A DNA stretch of 64,000 nt from JADJYF01 sp050186725 (GTDB lineage: Bacteria; Pseudomonadota; Gammaproteobacteria; Ga0077536): contig JBFWYG010000004.1 in NCBI GenBank assembly GCA_050186725.1, positions 62,001-126,000 of the forward strand. Direction: 5' to 3'. Each line of letters opens with the position of its first letter. Position 1 is the first letter of the stretch. The position numbers and the translations under genes were made by a program. The notes beneath the pieces were generated by a model, which saw nothing but the letters and a program-made list of their open reading frames with translations, was not told the origin of the DNA and searched no databases. Of this stretch, positions 54,218 to 62,310 are shown piece by piece.

Positions 54218-55771
54218 TCAGGCCGCGTCGCGGCTCGCGCGCAGGAAATCGTCGGGGAAATGTTCCAGGGCGGAGAGCACCGGAAAGGGCGCCATGCCGC
54301 CCAGCGCGCACAGCGACGCGCTGATCATGGTGTCGCACAGTTCGCGCAGCGTGGCGAGATTGCGCGCCACGTTCTCTCCGGCAACGATGCGTTCGATGAG
54401 TTCCCGCCCGCGCACCGCGCCGATGCGACAGGGCGTGCACTTGCCGCAGGACTCGTGCGCGCAGAATTCCATGGCGAATCTCGCCATCGCCGCCATGTCG
54501 ACGGTGTCATCGAACACCACCACGCCGCCGTGGCCGAGCATGGCCTGGCGCGCGGCGAAGGCCTCGTAGTCGAGCGGCGTGTCGAAGTGCGCGAGCGGCA
54601 GGTAGGCGCCGAGCGGCCCGCCGACCTGCGCGGTGCGCACCGGCCGACCGCTGGCCGTGCCGCCACCGAAGTCGAAGATCAGTTCACCGAGGGTGAGGCC
54701 GAAGGCCTTCTCCACCAGTCCGCCGCGCTTGATGTTGCCGGCCAGTTGGAACGGCTGGGTGCCGCGCGAGCGACCGCGCCCGAACTCGGAGTAATACTGC
54801 GCGCCGCGATCGAGGATCAGCGGCACGGCGCCCAAGGACAGTACGTTGTTGATCACCGTCGGCTGCTGGAACAGGCCCTTGTGCGCCGGCAGCGGCGGCT
54901 TGTAGCGCACCTGGCCGCGTTTGCCTTCGAGGCTCTCGAGCAGCGAGGTCTCCTCGCCGCAGATGTAGGCGCCGGCGCCGCGCCGCACTTCGAGATGGAA
55001 ACGCCGGCCGCTGCCGAGGATGTCGTCGCCGAGGTAGCCGGCGGTGGTGGCCGCGGCGATGGCGGCATTGAGCGCGCGCTCCGCGTGGGGATACTCGCTG
55101 CGCAGGTAGATGTAGCCCCGGGTCGCGCCGACGGCGAGGCCGGCGATGGTCATGCCTTCCGCGAGCAGCAGCGGATCGCCCTCCATCAGCATGCGATCGG
55201 CGAAGGTGCCGGAGTCGCCCTCGTCCGCGTTGCACACGATGTATTTCTGCGTGGCCTGCGTATCGGCCACGGTCTTCCACTTGATGCCGGTGGGAAACGC
55301 CGCGCCGCCGCGACCGCGCAGGCCGCTGTCGGTGACCGCCTGGACGATGGCGGCGGGGTCGAGGTCGAGCGCGCGCCTGAGCCCGGCGAAACCGCCATGG
55401 GCCACGAAGTCCTCGACCGACAGCGGGTCGATCACGCCCACGCGGGCGAAGGTGAGACGTTCCTGGGCGCGGAGATACTCCAGGTCTTCGGTCGGACCGA
55501 GCGCGAGCGGATGCGCGCCGCCGGTGAGCATGCCCGCGTCGAACAGCGCGGCGACGTCGCGTACCTGCACCGGGCCATAGGCAAGGCGCCGACCGCCGAC
55601 CTCGACCTCCACCAGCGGCTCGAGCCAGTACAACCCGCGCGAACCGTTGCGCACAAGCTGCACGTCGAGACCACGACGCGCGGCTTCCGCGCGCACTGCT
55701 GCCGCCACGCGCTCGGCGCCGACGGCGAGCGAAAGCGCGTCGACGGGAACGAAGACCTTTACCGCGCTCAC
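54218..55771 (-). CDS. fdsB: NAD-dependent formate dehydrogenase beta (NADH/FMN) subunit
   Basis: This 517-residue diaphorase subunit is homologous to NuoF. The N-terminal ~130 residues are a thioredoxin/NuoE-like region, followed by the FMN/NAD domain (SGLRGRGGAAFPTGIKWK, CNADEGDSGTFADRMLMEGDP, RRGAGAYICGEETSLLESLEGKRGQVRYKPP). The [4Fe-4S] Cys cluster is in HESCGKCTPCRIG, with another Cys near the C-terminus. It transfers electrons from the FdsA clusters to NAD+. It starts with GTG overlapping the fdsG stop by 4 bases. Confidence 0.96.
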   Translation of the reverse strand: MSAVKVFVPVDALSLAVGAERVAAAVRAEAARRGLDVQLVRNGSRGLYWLEPLVEVEVGGRRLAYGPVQVRDVAALFDAGMLTGGAHPLALGPTEDLEYLRAQERLTFARVGVIDPLSVEDFVAHGGFAGLRRALDLDPAAIVQAVTDSGLRGRGGAAFPTGIKWKTVADTQATQKYIVCNADEGDSGTFADRMLMEGDPLLLAEGMTIAGLAVGATRGYIYLRSEYPHAERALNAAIAAATTAGYLGDDILGSGRRFHLEVRRGAGAYICGEETSLLESLEGKRGQVRYKPPLPAHKGLFQQPTVINNVLSLGAVPLILDRGAQYYSEFGRGRSRGTQPFQLAGNIKRGGLVEKAFGLTLGELIFDFGGGTASGRPVRTAQVGGPLGAYLPLAHFDTPLDYEAFAARQAMLGHGGVVVFDDTVDMAAMARFAMEFCAHESCGKCTPCRIGAVRGRELIERIVAGENVARNLATLRELCDTMISASLCALGGMAPFPVLSALEHFPDDFLRASRDAA

Positions 55772-56247
55772 GGCCGCGACTCCAGCTCGCCCAGCAGTTC
55801 ATCCAGACGCGCCGCGTCGAGGCGCGCGTGCAACTCGCCGTCCAGCATCGCCGCCGGCGCGCAGGCGCAGGCGCCGAAACAGTAGGCGGGCTCGAGCATG
55901 AGATCGCGCGCGAGGTCGCGATCACCAGCGTCGAGATTGAGCGTGCGCCGCAGCGCGGCTTCCAGCGTTGCGCCGCCCATGGCCTGGCAGGCCTCGGCGC
56001 GGCACAGGCGCAGCACGTGGCGCGCGCGCGGCTCGGTGTGGAAATCGTGGTAGAAGCTCACCACGCCGTGGACGTCGGCGCGGGACAGGTTCAGACGTGC
56101 GGCAATGAGGTCGATGGACTCGGGGGGCACGTAGCCCAGCGCGTCCTGTATCGCGTGCAGTACCGGCAGCAGGGCCCCAGGCGCGTCAGCATGCTCGGCT
56201 AGTGCGCGGGTGATGGCCTGACGCCGTTCCGATTCGGAAACGGTCAT
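55768..56247 (-). CDS. fdsG: NAD-dependent formate dehydrogenase gamma subunit
   Basis: This 159-residue NuoE-like protein has a helical N-terminal half (LLPVLHAIQDALGYVPPESIDLIAARLNLSRADVHGVVSFYHDFH). A thioredoxin-like [2Fe-2S] domain follows, with Cys82, Cys87, Cys123 and Cys127 (LCRAEACQ, YCFGACACAP). It is the first gene of the operon fdsG-fdsB-fdsA-fdhD-fdsD, the same order as the Ralstonia fdsGBACD operon. Confidence 0.94.
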   Translation of the reverse strand: MTVSESERRQAITRALAEHADAPGALLPVLHAIQDALGYVPPESIDLIAARLNLSRADVHGVVSFYHDFHTEPRARHVLRLCRAEACQAMGGATLEAALRRTLNLDAGDRDLARDLMLEPAYCFGACACAPAAMLDGELHARLDAARLDELLGELESRP

Positions 56248-56381
56248 GCAGTTCTCCTGGCCTCGTCGACGCCCGCGCCGTCCGACGAAGTGAGACTCGA
56301 GGTCTCGCTGGATGAAATCGAAGAAGACCCACGCGCCATCCGCGGTGCGCGGCGCGCGAGGGCCCTTCTTATCTATCGGCT

Positions 56382-56387
56382 ATCATA
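56382..56387 (-). promoter_or_regulatory. Possible -10 element of the fds operon
   Basis: On the minus strand this reads TATGAT, a 5/6 match to the sigma70 -10 sequence, about 135 bases upstream of fdsG in an AT-richer patch. The best -35 at 17-base spacing is weak (CTGTCG). The remaining 200 bases between fdsG and the next thiolase hold no gene I can support. Confidence 0.35.
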
Positions 56388-56447
56388 GCACGCGACTCCA
56401 GGCGCGACAGGCGTGACGCGCCATACGCCCACGCATGTCGCGCCGCG

Positions 56448-57644
56448 TCACGGCCGCTCGAAGATCGCCGCCAGCCCCTGGCCACCGCCGACGCACATGG
56501 TCTCGAGACCGTAGCGCCCCTTGCGGCGCGCGAGTTCGTGCAGCAGCGTCGCGAGAATACGCACGCCGGTCGCGCCTATCGGATGGCCGAGCGAGATGCC
56601 AGAGCCGTTGACGTTCAGCCGCGACGGGTCGTGCCAGTCCCAGCCCTTCAACACCGCGAGCACCTGCATGGCGAAGGCCTCGTTCAGTTCGACCAGGTCG
56701 AAGTCGTCGAAGCCGAGGCCCGTGCGTGCTCTGAGCTTGGCCACCGCCGGCACCGGGCCGATGCCCATGCAGCCGGGTTCGCAGCCGGCCGAGGCCCAGC
56801 TGTGCAGGAAGGCCATCGGCTCCAGGCCGAGTTCGGCGAGCTTGTCCTCCGCTACCACCAGGCAGGCGGCCGCCGCATCATTCTGCTGGCTCGCGTTGCC
56901 GGCGGTCACGGTGCCGTTCTTCAGCACCGGCTTCAGTTTCGCGAGCGATTCCAGCGTGGTGTCGGGGCGTATGCCCTCGTCCTTCGCGAACGTCACGGTC
57001 GCGCCCTTGGCGGCCGGCACGTCCAGCGCGATCACCTCGTCGGCGAAGCGGCCCTCGGCCCAGGCCGCGGCCGCCTTGCGATGGCTCTCGACGGCGAAGG
57101 CGTCGGCCTCCTCGCGCGTGATGCCGTACTGTTTGCCGAGATTCTCCGCGGTCTCCGGCATGCCGGAGATGTAGCCGAAGCGCTCCTCGGGCTGCGAGCG
57201 CTCGCGGCCGCGCTGCAGCCGGTCGTGCATGGTCACCGAGCCCGCGCGCGATCCCCAGCGCAGGTCGGTGGTGTAGTACTCGATGTTGCTCATGCTCTCG
57301 ACGCCGCCGGCCAGCACCACGTCCGCGGCGCCGGTCTGCACGATCATCGCCGCATCGATCACCGCCTGCAGGCCGGAGCCGCAGCGCCGGTCGACGGTGT
57401 AGCCGGCGATCTCGATGGGCAGGCCGGCGGCCAGCAGCGCGTAGCGCGCAATGCAGGGCGCCTCGCTGGAGGCATAGGACTGCGCGACCACCGCTTCGTC
57501 GATGCGCGCGGGATCGATGCCACTGCGCTGCACCACCGCCTGGATGACGGTGGCCGCGAGCTTGTCGGCGGTGAGCGGACGCAGGGTTCCGCCGAATCCA
57601 CCGACGCCGGTACGGAGCGGGCTGACTATGGCTGCACGACGCAT
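56448..57644 (-). CDS. Acetyl-CoA acetyltransferase/3-ketoacyl-CoA thiolase
   Basis: This 398-residue thiolase starts at ATG 57644 (MRRAAIVSPLRTGVGGFGG); the frame is open 49 codons upstream but without family resemblance. Catalytic Cys88 is in TVDRRCGSGLQAVIDA, followed by NEAFAMQVLAVLKG, His in SLGHPIGATGVR and the second Cys in TMCVGGGQGLAAIF. It is the second thiolase in the window and differs clearly from the one at 37208, so the two probably act on different acyl chains. It is followed by the fds operon on the same strand. Confidence 0.93.
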   Translation of the reverse strand: MRRAAIVSPLRTGVGGFGGTLRPLTADKLAATVIQAVVQRSGIDPARIDEAVVAQSYASSEAPCIARYALLAAGLPIEIAGYTVDRRCGSGLQAVIDAAMIVQTGAADVVLAGGVESMSNIEYYTTDLRWGSRAGSVTMHDRLQRGRERSQPEERFGYISGMPETAENLGKQYGITREEADAFAVESHRKAAAAWAEGRFADEVIALDVPAAKGATVTFAKDEGIRPDTTLESLAKLKPVLKNGTVTAGNASQQNDAAAACLVVAEDKLAELGLEPMAFLHSWASAGCEPGCMGIGPVPAVAKLRARTGLGFDDFDLVELNEAFAMQVLAVLKGWDWHDPSRLNVNGSGISLGHPIGATGVRILATLLHELARRKGRYGLETMCVGGGQGLAAIFERP

Positions 57645-57703
57645 GTGAAAGGGTCCTCTGGCTGATGACTTGTCTTGATGTCGGGACTGGCGACGCATCG
57701 GGC

Positions 57704-58063
57704 TCAGCTGCGGCGATCGTCCTCCGCCCGCCACGGCGGGCTGACGACGGCGATGAAACGCAGCCGCGCGGCGCCGATGTTGTCGATCCACTGCTCGGCT
57801 TCGGCCGGGATCACCACCGCGTCGCCCGGGCCGAGTTCGCGCGTCTCGTCATCCAGGTGCATGCGGCCGCGGCCGTCGAGGATGAAATAGATCTCGGTCT
57901 GGCGCAGGCGGTGGCGATAGCTCGACTCGCCCACCTCGACTTCGGCAACGGCGAAGGAATAGGGCAGCTCGAGCGGGTCGTTGCGCGGATGCAGGAGTTC
58001 GAAGATGCGGCAGCCGTCGTTGGCCAGGAGCGCGGGGCAGTCGGCGAGCGATTTGACGAACAT
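57704..58063 (-). CDS. Small cupin-domain protein
   Basis: This 119-residue protein starts at ATG 58063 behind CAGGAG. It has one cupin barrel: FAVAEVEVGESSYRHRLRQTEIYFILDGRGRMHLDDETRELGPGDAVVIPAEAEQWIDNIG. The metal-binding pattern is present as H-x5-E and, in the second motif, only partly (the usual final His is replaced by Gln in EAEQWI). It may thus bind metal weakly or differently. It lies between the aminotransferase and thiolase genes on the same strand. Function unknown. Confidence 0.8.
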   Translation of the reverse strand: MFVKSLADCPALLANDGCRIFELLHPRNDPLELPYSFAVAEVEVGESSYRHRLRQTEIYFILDGRGRMHLDDETRELGPGDAVVIPAEAEQWIDNIGAARLRFIAVVSPPWRAEDDRRS

Positions 58064-58141
58064 GGCGGGCTCCTGGCGTGAAGCCCTGCATTCTAGCGCC
58101 GGGGGACGCAGGCGAACCTGCGTCCCCCGGGCCGCCGACAC

Positions 58142-59335
58142 TCAGGCCGCGATGCCGCGCAGCACCCGGTCGAGACAGTCCACCGCTTCGTCGATTTCCT
58201 CGCGGGTCACGGTCAGGGCCGGCATGAAGCGCAGCAGGTGCGGTCGCGGCGCGTTCAGCAGCAGGCCCGCCTCGCGCGCCCGCGTCACCACCTCGGGCCC
58301 GATGTCGCGCTTCAGATCAAGCGCCAGCAGGAGCCCCCGACCGCGCACCTCGCCGAGCACGTGGGTCGCGGCCAGGCGCTCGAGGCGCGCGCGCAGGTAG
58401 ACGGACTGCGCGCGCACCGCGACCAGGAAGGCGGGTGTGTCGATGCGCTCCAGCACGGCCATGCCGACCGCCGCCATCAGCGGATTGCCGTTGAAAGTGC
58501 CACCCTGCTCGCCCGGCGCGAAGCAGCTCGCCTCGCCGGTCGCGAGCAGCGCGGCCAGCGGCACGCCGCCGCCGAGGCCCTTGCCGAGCGTCATCACGTC
58601 CGGCCGCACGCCGGCGTGCTCGCAGGCGAAGAGCCGTCCGGTACGGCCCATGCCGGTCTGGATCTCGTCGGCGATCAAGAGCAGCCCGTGCTCGCGGGTC
58701 AGCGCGCGCAGCTTGCGCAGGAAATCATCCGTGGCCGGGACCACGCCCGCCTCACCTTGGACCGGCTCGATCATGACCGCGGCCGTGCGCGGCGAAATCA
58801 GCGCGGCGACCGACTTCAGATCGTTCAGCCGCGCCTTGGGAAAGCCTGCCACCTTGGGCTCGAACATGGCTTCGAACTCCGGCTTGCCGGAGGCCGACAT
58901 GGTCGCGAGCGTGCGGCCGTGGAACGCGCCCTCGAAGGTGATGATCTCGTGCGCGCCATCGCGATGGAGGGTCCCCCACTTGCGCGCGAGCTTGATCGCG
59001 CCCTCGTTGGCCTCGGCCCCGCTGTTGGCGAAGAACACGTGATCCATGCCGGCGGCACGGGTCAGTGCGTGGGCGTAGAGCACCGCCGGCAGGCTGTGGA
59101 ACGCCGGGCTGCAGTTGACCAGGGTGCGGCTCTGCGTGTCCAGCGCGCGCGAGATCTCCTCGGGGCAGTGGCCGAGCGCGTTCACCGCCCAGCCCTGCAC
59201 GAAGTCCAGGTAGGCGCGCTCCTCGTGGTCCCACACCCAACTGCCGCGGCCGCGCACGAAAGCCAGCGCCGGACGCGTCGCGACCGGCATGACGGACTGC
59301 ATGGCGGTGAACATCTCGGTGACTGCTGCTTGCAT
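58142..59335 (-). CDS. argD: Acetylornithine aminotransferase-like class III aminotransferase
   Basis: This 397-residue PLP enzyme starts at ATG 59335, chosen because GAGGAGG stands 5 bases upstream. Features are YLDFVQGWAVNALGHCPEEI, FFANSGAEANEGAIKLARKWG, EGAFHGRTLATMSASGKPEFE, MIEPVQGEAGVVPA, LLIADEIQTGMGRTGRLFA and the PLP Lys in MTLGKGLGGGVPLAALLA. The closest resemblance I recall is to acetylornithine transaminases of betaproteobacteria, so it probably makes N-acetylornithine for arginine synthesis. Related 4-aminobutyrate or succinylornithine activity is possible. An Arg-rich leader peptide and hairpin precede it, which supports the arginine assignment. Confidence 0.85.
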   Translation of the reverse strand: MQAAVTEMFTAMQSVMPVATRPALAFVRGRGSWVWDHEERAYLDFVQGWAVNALGHCPEEISRALDTQSRTLVNCSPAFHSLPAVLYAHALTRAAGMDHVFFANSGAEANEGAIKLARKWGTLHRDGAHEIITFEGAFHGRTLATMSASGKPEFEAMFEPKVAGFPKARLNDLKSVAALISPRTAAVMIEPVQGEAGVVPATDDFLRKLRALTREHGLLLIADEIQTGMGRTGRLFACEHAGVRPDVMTLGKGLGGGVPLAALLATGEASCFAPGEQGGTFNGNPLMAAVGMAVLERIDTPAFLVAVRAQSVYLRARLERLAATHVLGEVRGRGLLLALDLKRDIGPEVVTRAREAGLLLNAPRPHLLRFMPALTVTREEIDEAVDCLDRVLRGIAA

Positions 59336-59382
59336 CTCGACCTCCTCGTGCATGGCACTTGCAAGTTTTTCAGGCCCCAAAA

Positions 59383-59417
59383 CGACGAAGGCCGCAGGGT
59401 TGCTGCGGCCTTCGTCG
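59383..59417 (-). terminator. Hairpin with T-run (probable attenuator) upstream of the aminotransferase
   Basis: Read on the minus strand, a perfect 15-bp stem CGACGAAGGCCGCAG with its complement closes a 5-base loop and is followed at once by TTTTG. It thus has the form of an intrinsic terminator. It lies 48 bases upstream of the aminotransferase start and 22 bases after the stop codon of a short Arg-rich reading frame. A terminator placed between a promoter and its own gene is the hallmark of attenuation. An alternative antiterminator pairing is not obvious by eye. Confidence 0.75.
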
Positions 59418-59439
59418 GTGAAATCAGTGTTGCTGATGG

Positions 59440-59511
59440 TCAACAGACGCGCCGAGCCCTCGCTCGCGGGGCGTGCATACGGCGACGGACTTTCAGCGTG
59501 TTGGCGATCAT
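59440..59511 (-). CDS. Candidate Arg-rich leader peptide
   Basis: A 23-codon frame (ATG at 59509-59511, TGA at 59440-59442) contains seven Arg codons, three of them consecutive at codons 9-11 and two at codons 20-21. It ends 22 bases before the terminator hairpin that precedes the acetylornithine-aminotransferase-like gene. A TTGACA (59544-59549) with CATCCT at 17-base spacing would place transcription start within a few bases of the ATG, so the leader would be almost leaderless. There is no Shine-Dalgarno. Arg codons are common in GC-rich DNA, so chance is possible. Confidence 0.5.
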   Translation of the reverse strand: MIANTLKVRRRMHAPRARARRVC

Positions 59512-59520
59512 GGGGCGCGG

Positions 59521-59549
59521 AGGATGCCTGTGTAGGGGGAGCGTGTCAA
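59521..59549 (-). promoter_or_regulatory. Probable promoter of the leader-aminotransferase transcript
   Basis: On the minus strand a perfect -35 TTGACA (59544-59549) is followed after 17 bases by CATCCT (59521-59526), a 3/6 match to the -10. Transcription would begin about 59513, directly before the leader ATG. The -10 is weak. Confidence 0.4.
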
Positions 59550-59593
59550 CGAGCAATGTCGTTTGGATGGCGGACTGGCACCCGACATTCCGT

Positions 59594-59668
59594 TGTAGGG
59601 CGGGTTTCAACCCGCCATGCACGGCCCTGGATTGAACACCGTGTTGGCCGATTGAAATCGGCCCTACA
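59594..59668. repeat. Inverted pair of the 26-bp palindromic repeat
   Basis: Units at 59594-59619 (plus, GCGGGTTTCAACCCGC type) and 59643-59668 (minus, GGCCGATT/AATCGGCC type), 23 bases apart. A fragment resembling the end of another unit (CCCGACATTC at 59581-59590) lies just before. The minus unit supplies the TAG stop (59664-59666) of the amidohydrolase gene. The pair separates that operon from the aminotransferase promoter. Confidence 0.92.
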
Positions 59669-60635
59669 GCCGGAGAAATCTCCTCGCCGCCGCTTCGGTC
59701 GCGTCGCCCGCGCAGGTCTTGCTCGAGGCGAGGAAGCCGGCCAGGTTCTCCTGCTGGATGGCGTAGGGGTAATCCGTGCCGGCGAACACCTGGCCGGGCG
59801 CGAAGCTGCCGGCGAGGTGGTCGAGCCAGGCGGCGTCGTAGACCAGGCTGTCGAAGTAGCAGCGCGCGGCATAGGCGTGCGGCGCTTCGGGCAATACGCC
59901 GCCGAAGCCGCCGCTGGTCAGCCAGCCCTGGTGCAGGCGATGGGTGAGCGGAATGATCGCGCCGCCGCCGTGGCTGAAACCGATGCGCAAGGTCGGGTGA
60001 CGGGCCAGCAGCCCCGAGCGAATGAGGGTGATCGCGGCAAGCCCGGTATCGAGCGGAAAGGCCGCGAAGGGCACGAGGTCCGGAAAACTCTGCAGCCGTT
60101 CCGCCCCGACGGGATGGAGCGCGTGCACGAACACCGCGAGCCCGAGCCGCGCGCATTCGGCGAAGAAGGCTTCGAAGCGCGCCTCGCCGGGAAACGCGCC
60201 GTTGATGTTGCTGCCGATCTGGACTCCGGCGAAACCGTCGGCGGCGAGGCGTTCGAGCTCACGCGTCGCGACATCGACGTCCTGCAGCGGCACCGTGCCG
60301 AGCCCATGGAAGCGCGCGGGCCGTGCCGCGACCATCTCGGCAATGACGTGATTCACGTAGCGCGCGAGCGAGAGGCCTTCGGCCGCGTCGAACCAGTAGG
60401 ACAGGAGTTCCGGCATCGGCGACAGCGCCTGCGCCGCGATGCCATCCCTGTCCATGTCCTCGAGACGCCGCGCGACATTCCAGGAGCGCGCGTCCAGTTC
60501 GCGAAAGGCCTTGCCGGCGAATTCGATGACGCCGTGATCGGCGTCGCGCAGGCACATGCACGGCCAGCGCGACTGGCTCGTCGGTGCGGGCGGAAAGCTC
60601 GCCGGCACAACATGGGCATGGACGTCGATCAGCAT
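59664..60635 (-). CDS. ACMSD-like amidohydrolase (amidohydrolase 2 family)
   Basis: This 323-residue TIM-barrel metallohydrolase starts MLIDVHAHVVP, whose HxH binds metal. Other family elements are a His in VFVHALHPVG (about residue 172), a His in IGFSHGGGAIIPL (about residue 223), and the Asp in VFAGTDYPYAI (about residue 288). The overall pattern is that of ACMSD/gamma-resorcylate-decarboxylase relatives, which mostly perform nonoxidative decarboxylation of aromatic or meta-cleavage acids. It is the last gene of the ring-hydroxylating dioxygenase operon, 10 bases after the SDR. Its stop codon lies in the palindromic repeat. Confidence 0.82.
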   Translation of the reverse strand: MLIDVHAHVVPASFPPAPTSQSRWPCMCLRDADHGVIEFAGKAFRELDARSWNVARRLEDMDRDGIAAQALSPMPELLSYWFDAAEGLSLARYVNHVIAEMVAARPARFHGLGTVPLQDVDVATRELERLAADGFAGVQIGSNINGAFPGEARFEAFFAECARLGLAVFVHALHPVGAERLQSFPDLVPFAAFPLDTGLAAITLIRSGLLARHPTLRIGFSHGGGAIIPLTHRLHQGWLTSGGFGGVLPEAPHAYAARCYFDSLVYDAAWLDHLAGSFAPGQVFAGTDYPYAIQQENLAGFLASSKTCAGDATEAAARRFLRL

Positions 60636-60645
60636 GGCGTCGGCG

Positions 60646-61389
60646 TCACAGCATGGTGCTGCCGCCGTTGACGCTGATCACCTGGCCGGTGACGAAGCTC
60701 GCCTCGTCGCGGGCGAGGTAGGCGACCATCGAGGCGACCTCTTCCATCCGCCCCGGGCGACCCATGGGGATCACCGCGTTGAACTGCATGACCCAGGGGT
60801 CGTTCTTCGCCATCAGCTGCTCGACCATGGGAGTCGCCACCATGCAGGGCGCGACGGTGTTGACCGTGATGTTGTTCCGCGCGAACTCGCGCGCGAGCCC
60901 GGTGGTGAGCCCGTGCATGCCGCCCTTGGCGGCGTTGTAGGCGGCGTGTTCCGGCAGGCCGTTTCGCACCGAGTCGGCGCCGATGTTGATCACCCGCCCG
61001 CCGCCCTGCGCGAGCATCACCGGCAGCACGGCGTGACAGCACCACAGCACGGTCCACAGGTTGCGATCGATGGTCTGCTTGAGCGTCTCGGCGGTGTGCT
61101 GCAGGAACGGCCGGATGACGCCGCCACCCGCGTTGTTGACCAGGATGTCGATGCGCCCGAAGGCCGCCTGCGTCTCGGCCACCAGGCGCTGCACCGTCGC
61201 CTGCTCGCTCAGATCGCCGGAAAAGCCCAGCGCCTCACCGGGCAGCCCGGCGGCGACCGCGGCGCAGGTATCGGCGAGATCGGCCACGCACACCCGCGCG
61301 CCGTCGGCGGCAAGGCGTTCGGCGATGACGAGGCCGATGCCGCCCGCAGCGCCGGTGACGATGGCGGTCTTGCCAGCAAGATCAGGCAT
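60646..61389 (-). CDS. SDR, probable cis-dihydrodiol dehydrogenase
   Basis: This 247-residue classical SDR has an NAD motif TGAAGGIGLVIAERL at residues ~12-26, NNAGGG near residue 85, INIGADSV with the Ser, catalytic YNAAK near residue 150, and a GQVISVNGGSTML end. In an operon with a ring-hydroxylating dioxygenase and an extradiol dioxygenase, it would logically oxidise the cis-dihydrodiol to a catechol. The sequence itself only shows the SDR family. It is 9 bases after the extradiol gene. Confidence 0.85.
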   Translation of the reverse strand: MPDLAGKTAIVTGAAGGIGLVIAERLAADGARVCVADLADTCAAVAAGLPGEALGFSGDLSEQATVQRLVAETQAAFGRIDILVNNAGGGVIRPFLQHTAETLKQTIDRNLWTVLWCCHAVLPVMLAQGGGRVINIGADSVRNGLPEHAAYNAAKGGMHGLTTGLAREFARNNITVNTVAPCMVATPMVEQLMAKNDPWVMQFNAVIPMGRPGRMEEVASMVAYLARDEASFVTGQVISVNGGSTML

Positions 61390-61398
61390 GGAAGGTCC

Positions 61399-62301
61399 TC
61401 ACGGGGTGGCCACTTCGATGGGACCGCCGCGGCCGAACTCGGCTGTCGGCTTCGCGCCCCAGTAATCGATCGACTCCAAGGCCATCGGCAGACGGCGCGG
61501 CGCGCGCGGCGCGTCCTCGGGAAAGAGCTCCATACCGAAGCTGTACTCGAGCGTGAGGCCGTCCGGGTCGAGGAAGTACAGGAAGATCGATTCCGACGGC
61601 GGATGACGCCCCGGGCCGAACACCACCGGCACATCGAGCGCCTTGGCGCGGTACAGCGCGCGACCGATGTCGTCGATGTCGGTCACCATGAAATTCACGT
61701 GGTGCAGACGATTGGCGTCGGCATTGCTGAGACCGAAGGAGTGGTGCAAGGGGTTCGGAAAGCAGCGCATGAACGTCACCGCGCCATCGATGCGATCCGA
61801 CACCCGGTAGTTCAGCGCCTCGATGAAGAACTTCTCGGTCTCGGCGTGGGTGCGGGTGCCGAGCACCACGTGGCCGAGCCGCACGATCTGCGTGACCGTG
61901 GGCGTAAAGGGCGTGGCCGCGGTCGCGAAGTCTTCCAGGTACTCGAAGGTCGCGCCGGTGTTGGGCTCGGTGATGCGGAATGCGCGCGCCATGCCGTGCG
62001 CCCCGCAGTAGTCTGCGTCCATGTCGCGCACCGCGAGACCGAGGCCACGCAGGTGATGGCGCAGCCGGTCGAGATCTTCCGGGGAAGCCATCTGCCAGCC
62101 GACCCGCTTCAGCCCCGCCTGCGGCGCCTCGCACAGCACGAGGTCATGATGGCGGGCACTGCAGCGGTAGAACCGCTCGCCGTCGATTTCGCCGGCCGGC
62201 ATCAGGCCGAGCATGCCGGTGTAGAAAGGCTGCGAGCGCGCATGATCGGTGACGTTCAGCGCGACATAGGCGAGCCGTCGGTAGCGGAAGTCCAGGGCCA
62301 T
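61399..62301 (-). CDS. Type I extradiol (BphC-like) ring-cleavage dioxygenase
   Basis: This 300-residue two-domain VOC-fold enzyme has an N-terminal domain YRRLAYVALNVTDHARSQPFYTGMLGL. The catalytic C-terminal domain has His in VRLGHVVLGTR (about residue 145), His in NRLHHVNFMVTD (about residue 205) and Glu in GLTLEYSFGMELF (about residue 255), the expected Fe(II) ligands. NPLHHSFGLS holds the acid-base His. It is the second extradiol enzyme in the window, clearly divergent from the one at 31538. It lies between the oxygenase beta subunit and the SDR. Confidence 0.87.
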   Translation of the reverse strand: MALDFRYRRLAYVALNVTDHARSQPFYTGMLGLMPAGEIDGERFYRCSARHHDLVLCEAPQAGLKRVGWQMASPEDLDRLRHHLRGLGLAVRDMDADYCGAHGMARAFRITEPNTGATFEYLEDFATAATPFTPTVTQIVRLGHVVLGTRTHAETEKFFIEALNYRVSDRIDGAVTFMRCFPNPLHHSFGLSNADANRLHHVNFMVTDIDDIGRALYRAKALDVPVVFGPGRHPPSESIFLYFLDPDGLTLEYSFGMELFPEDAPRAPRRLPMALESIDYWGAKPTAEFGRGGPIEVATP

Positions 62302-62310
62302 GGGGACGCC

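Noticed and set aside
51992..55885. A 1297-codon open frame antisense to fdsA and fdsB
   Set aside because: Long antisense frames are normal opposite GC-rich genes. This one has no family resemblance and is dominated by His, Arg, Ala and Gly, while the opposite strand encodes clear formate dehydrogenase subunits.
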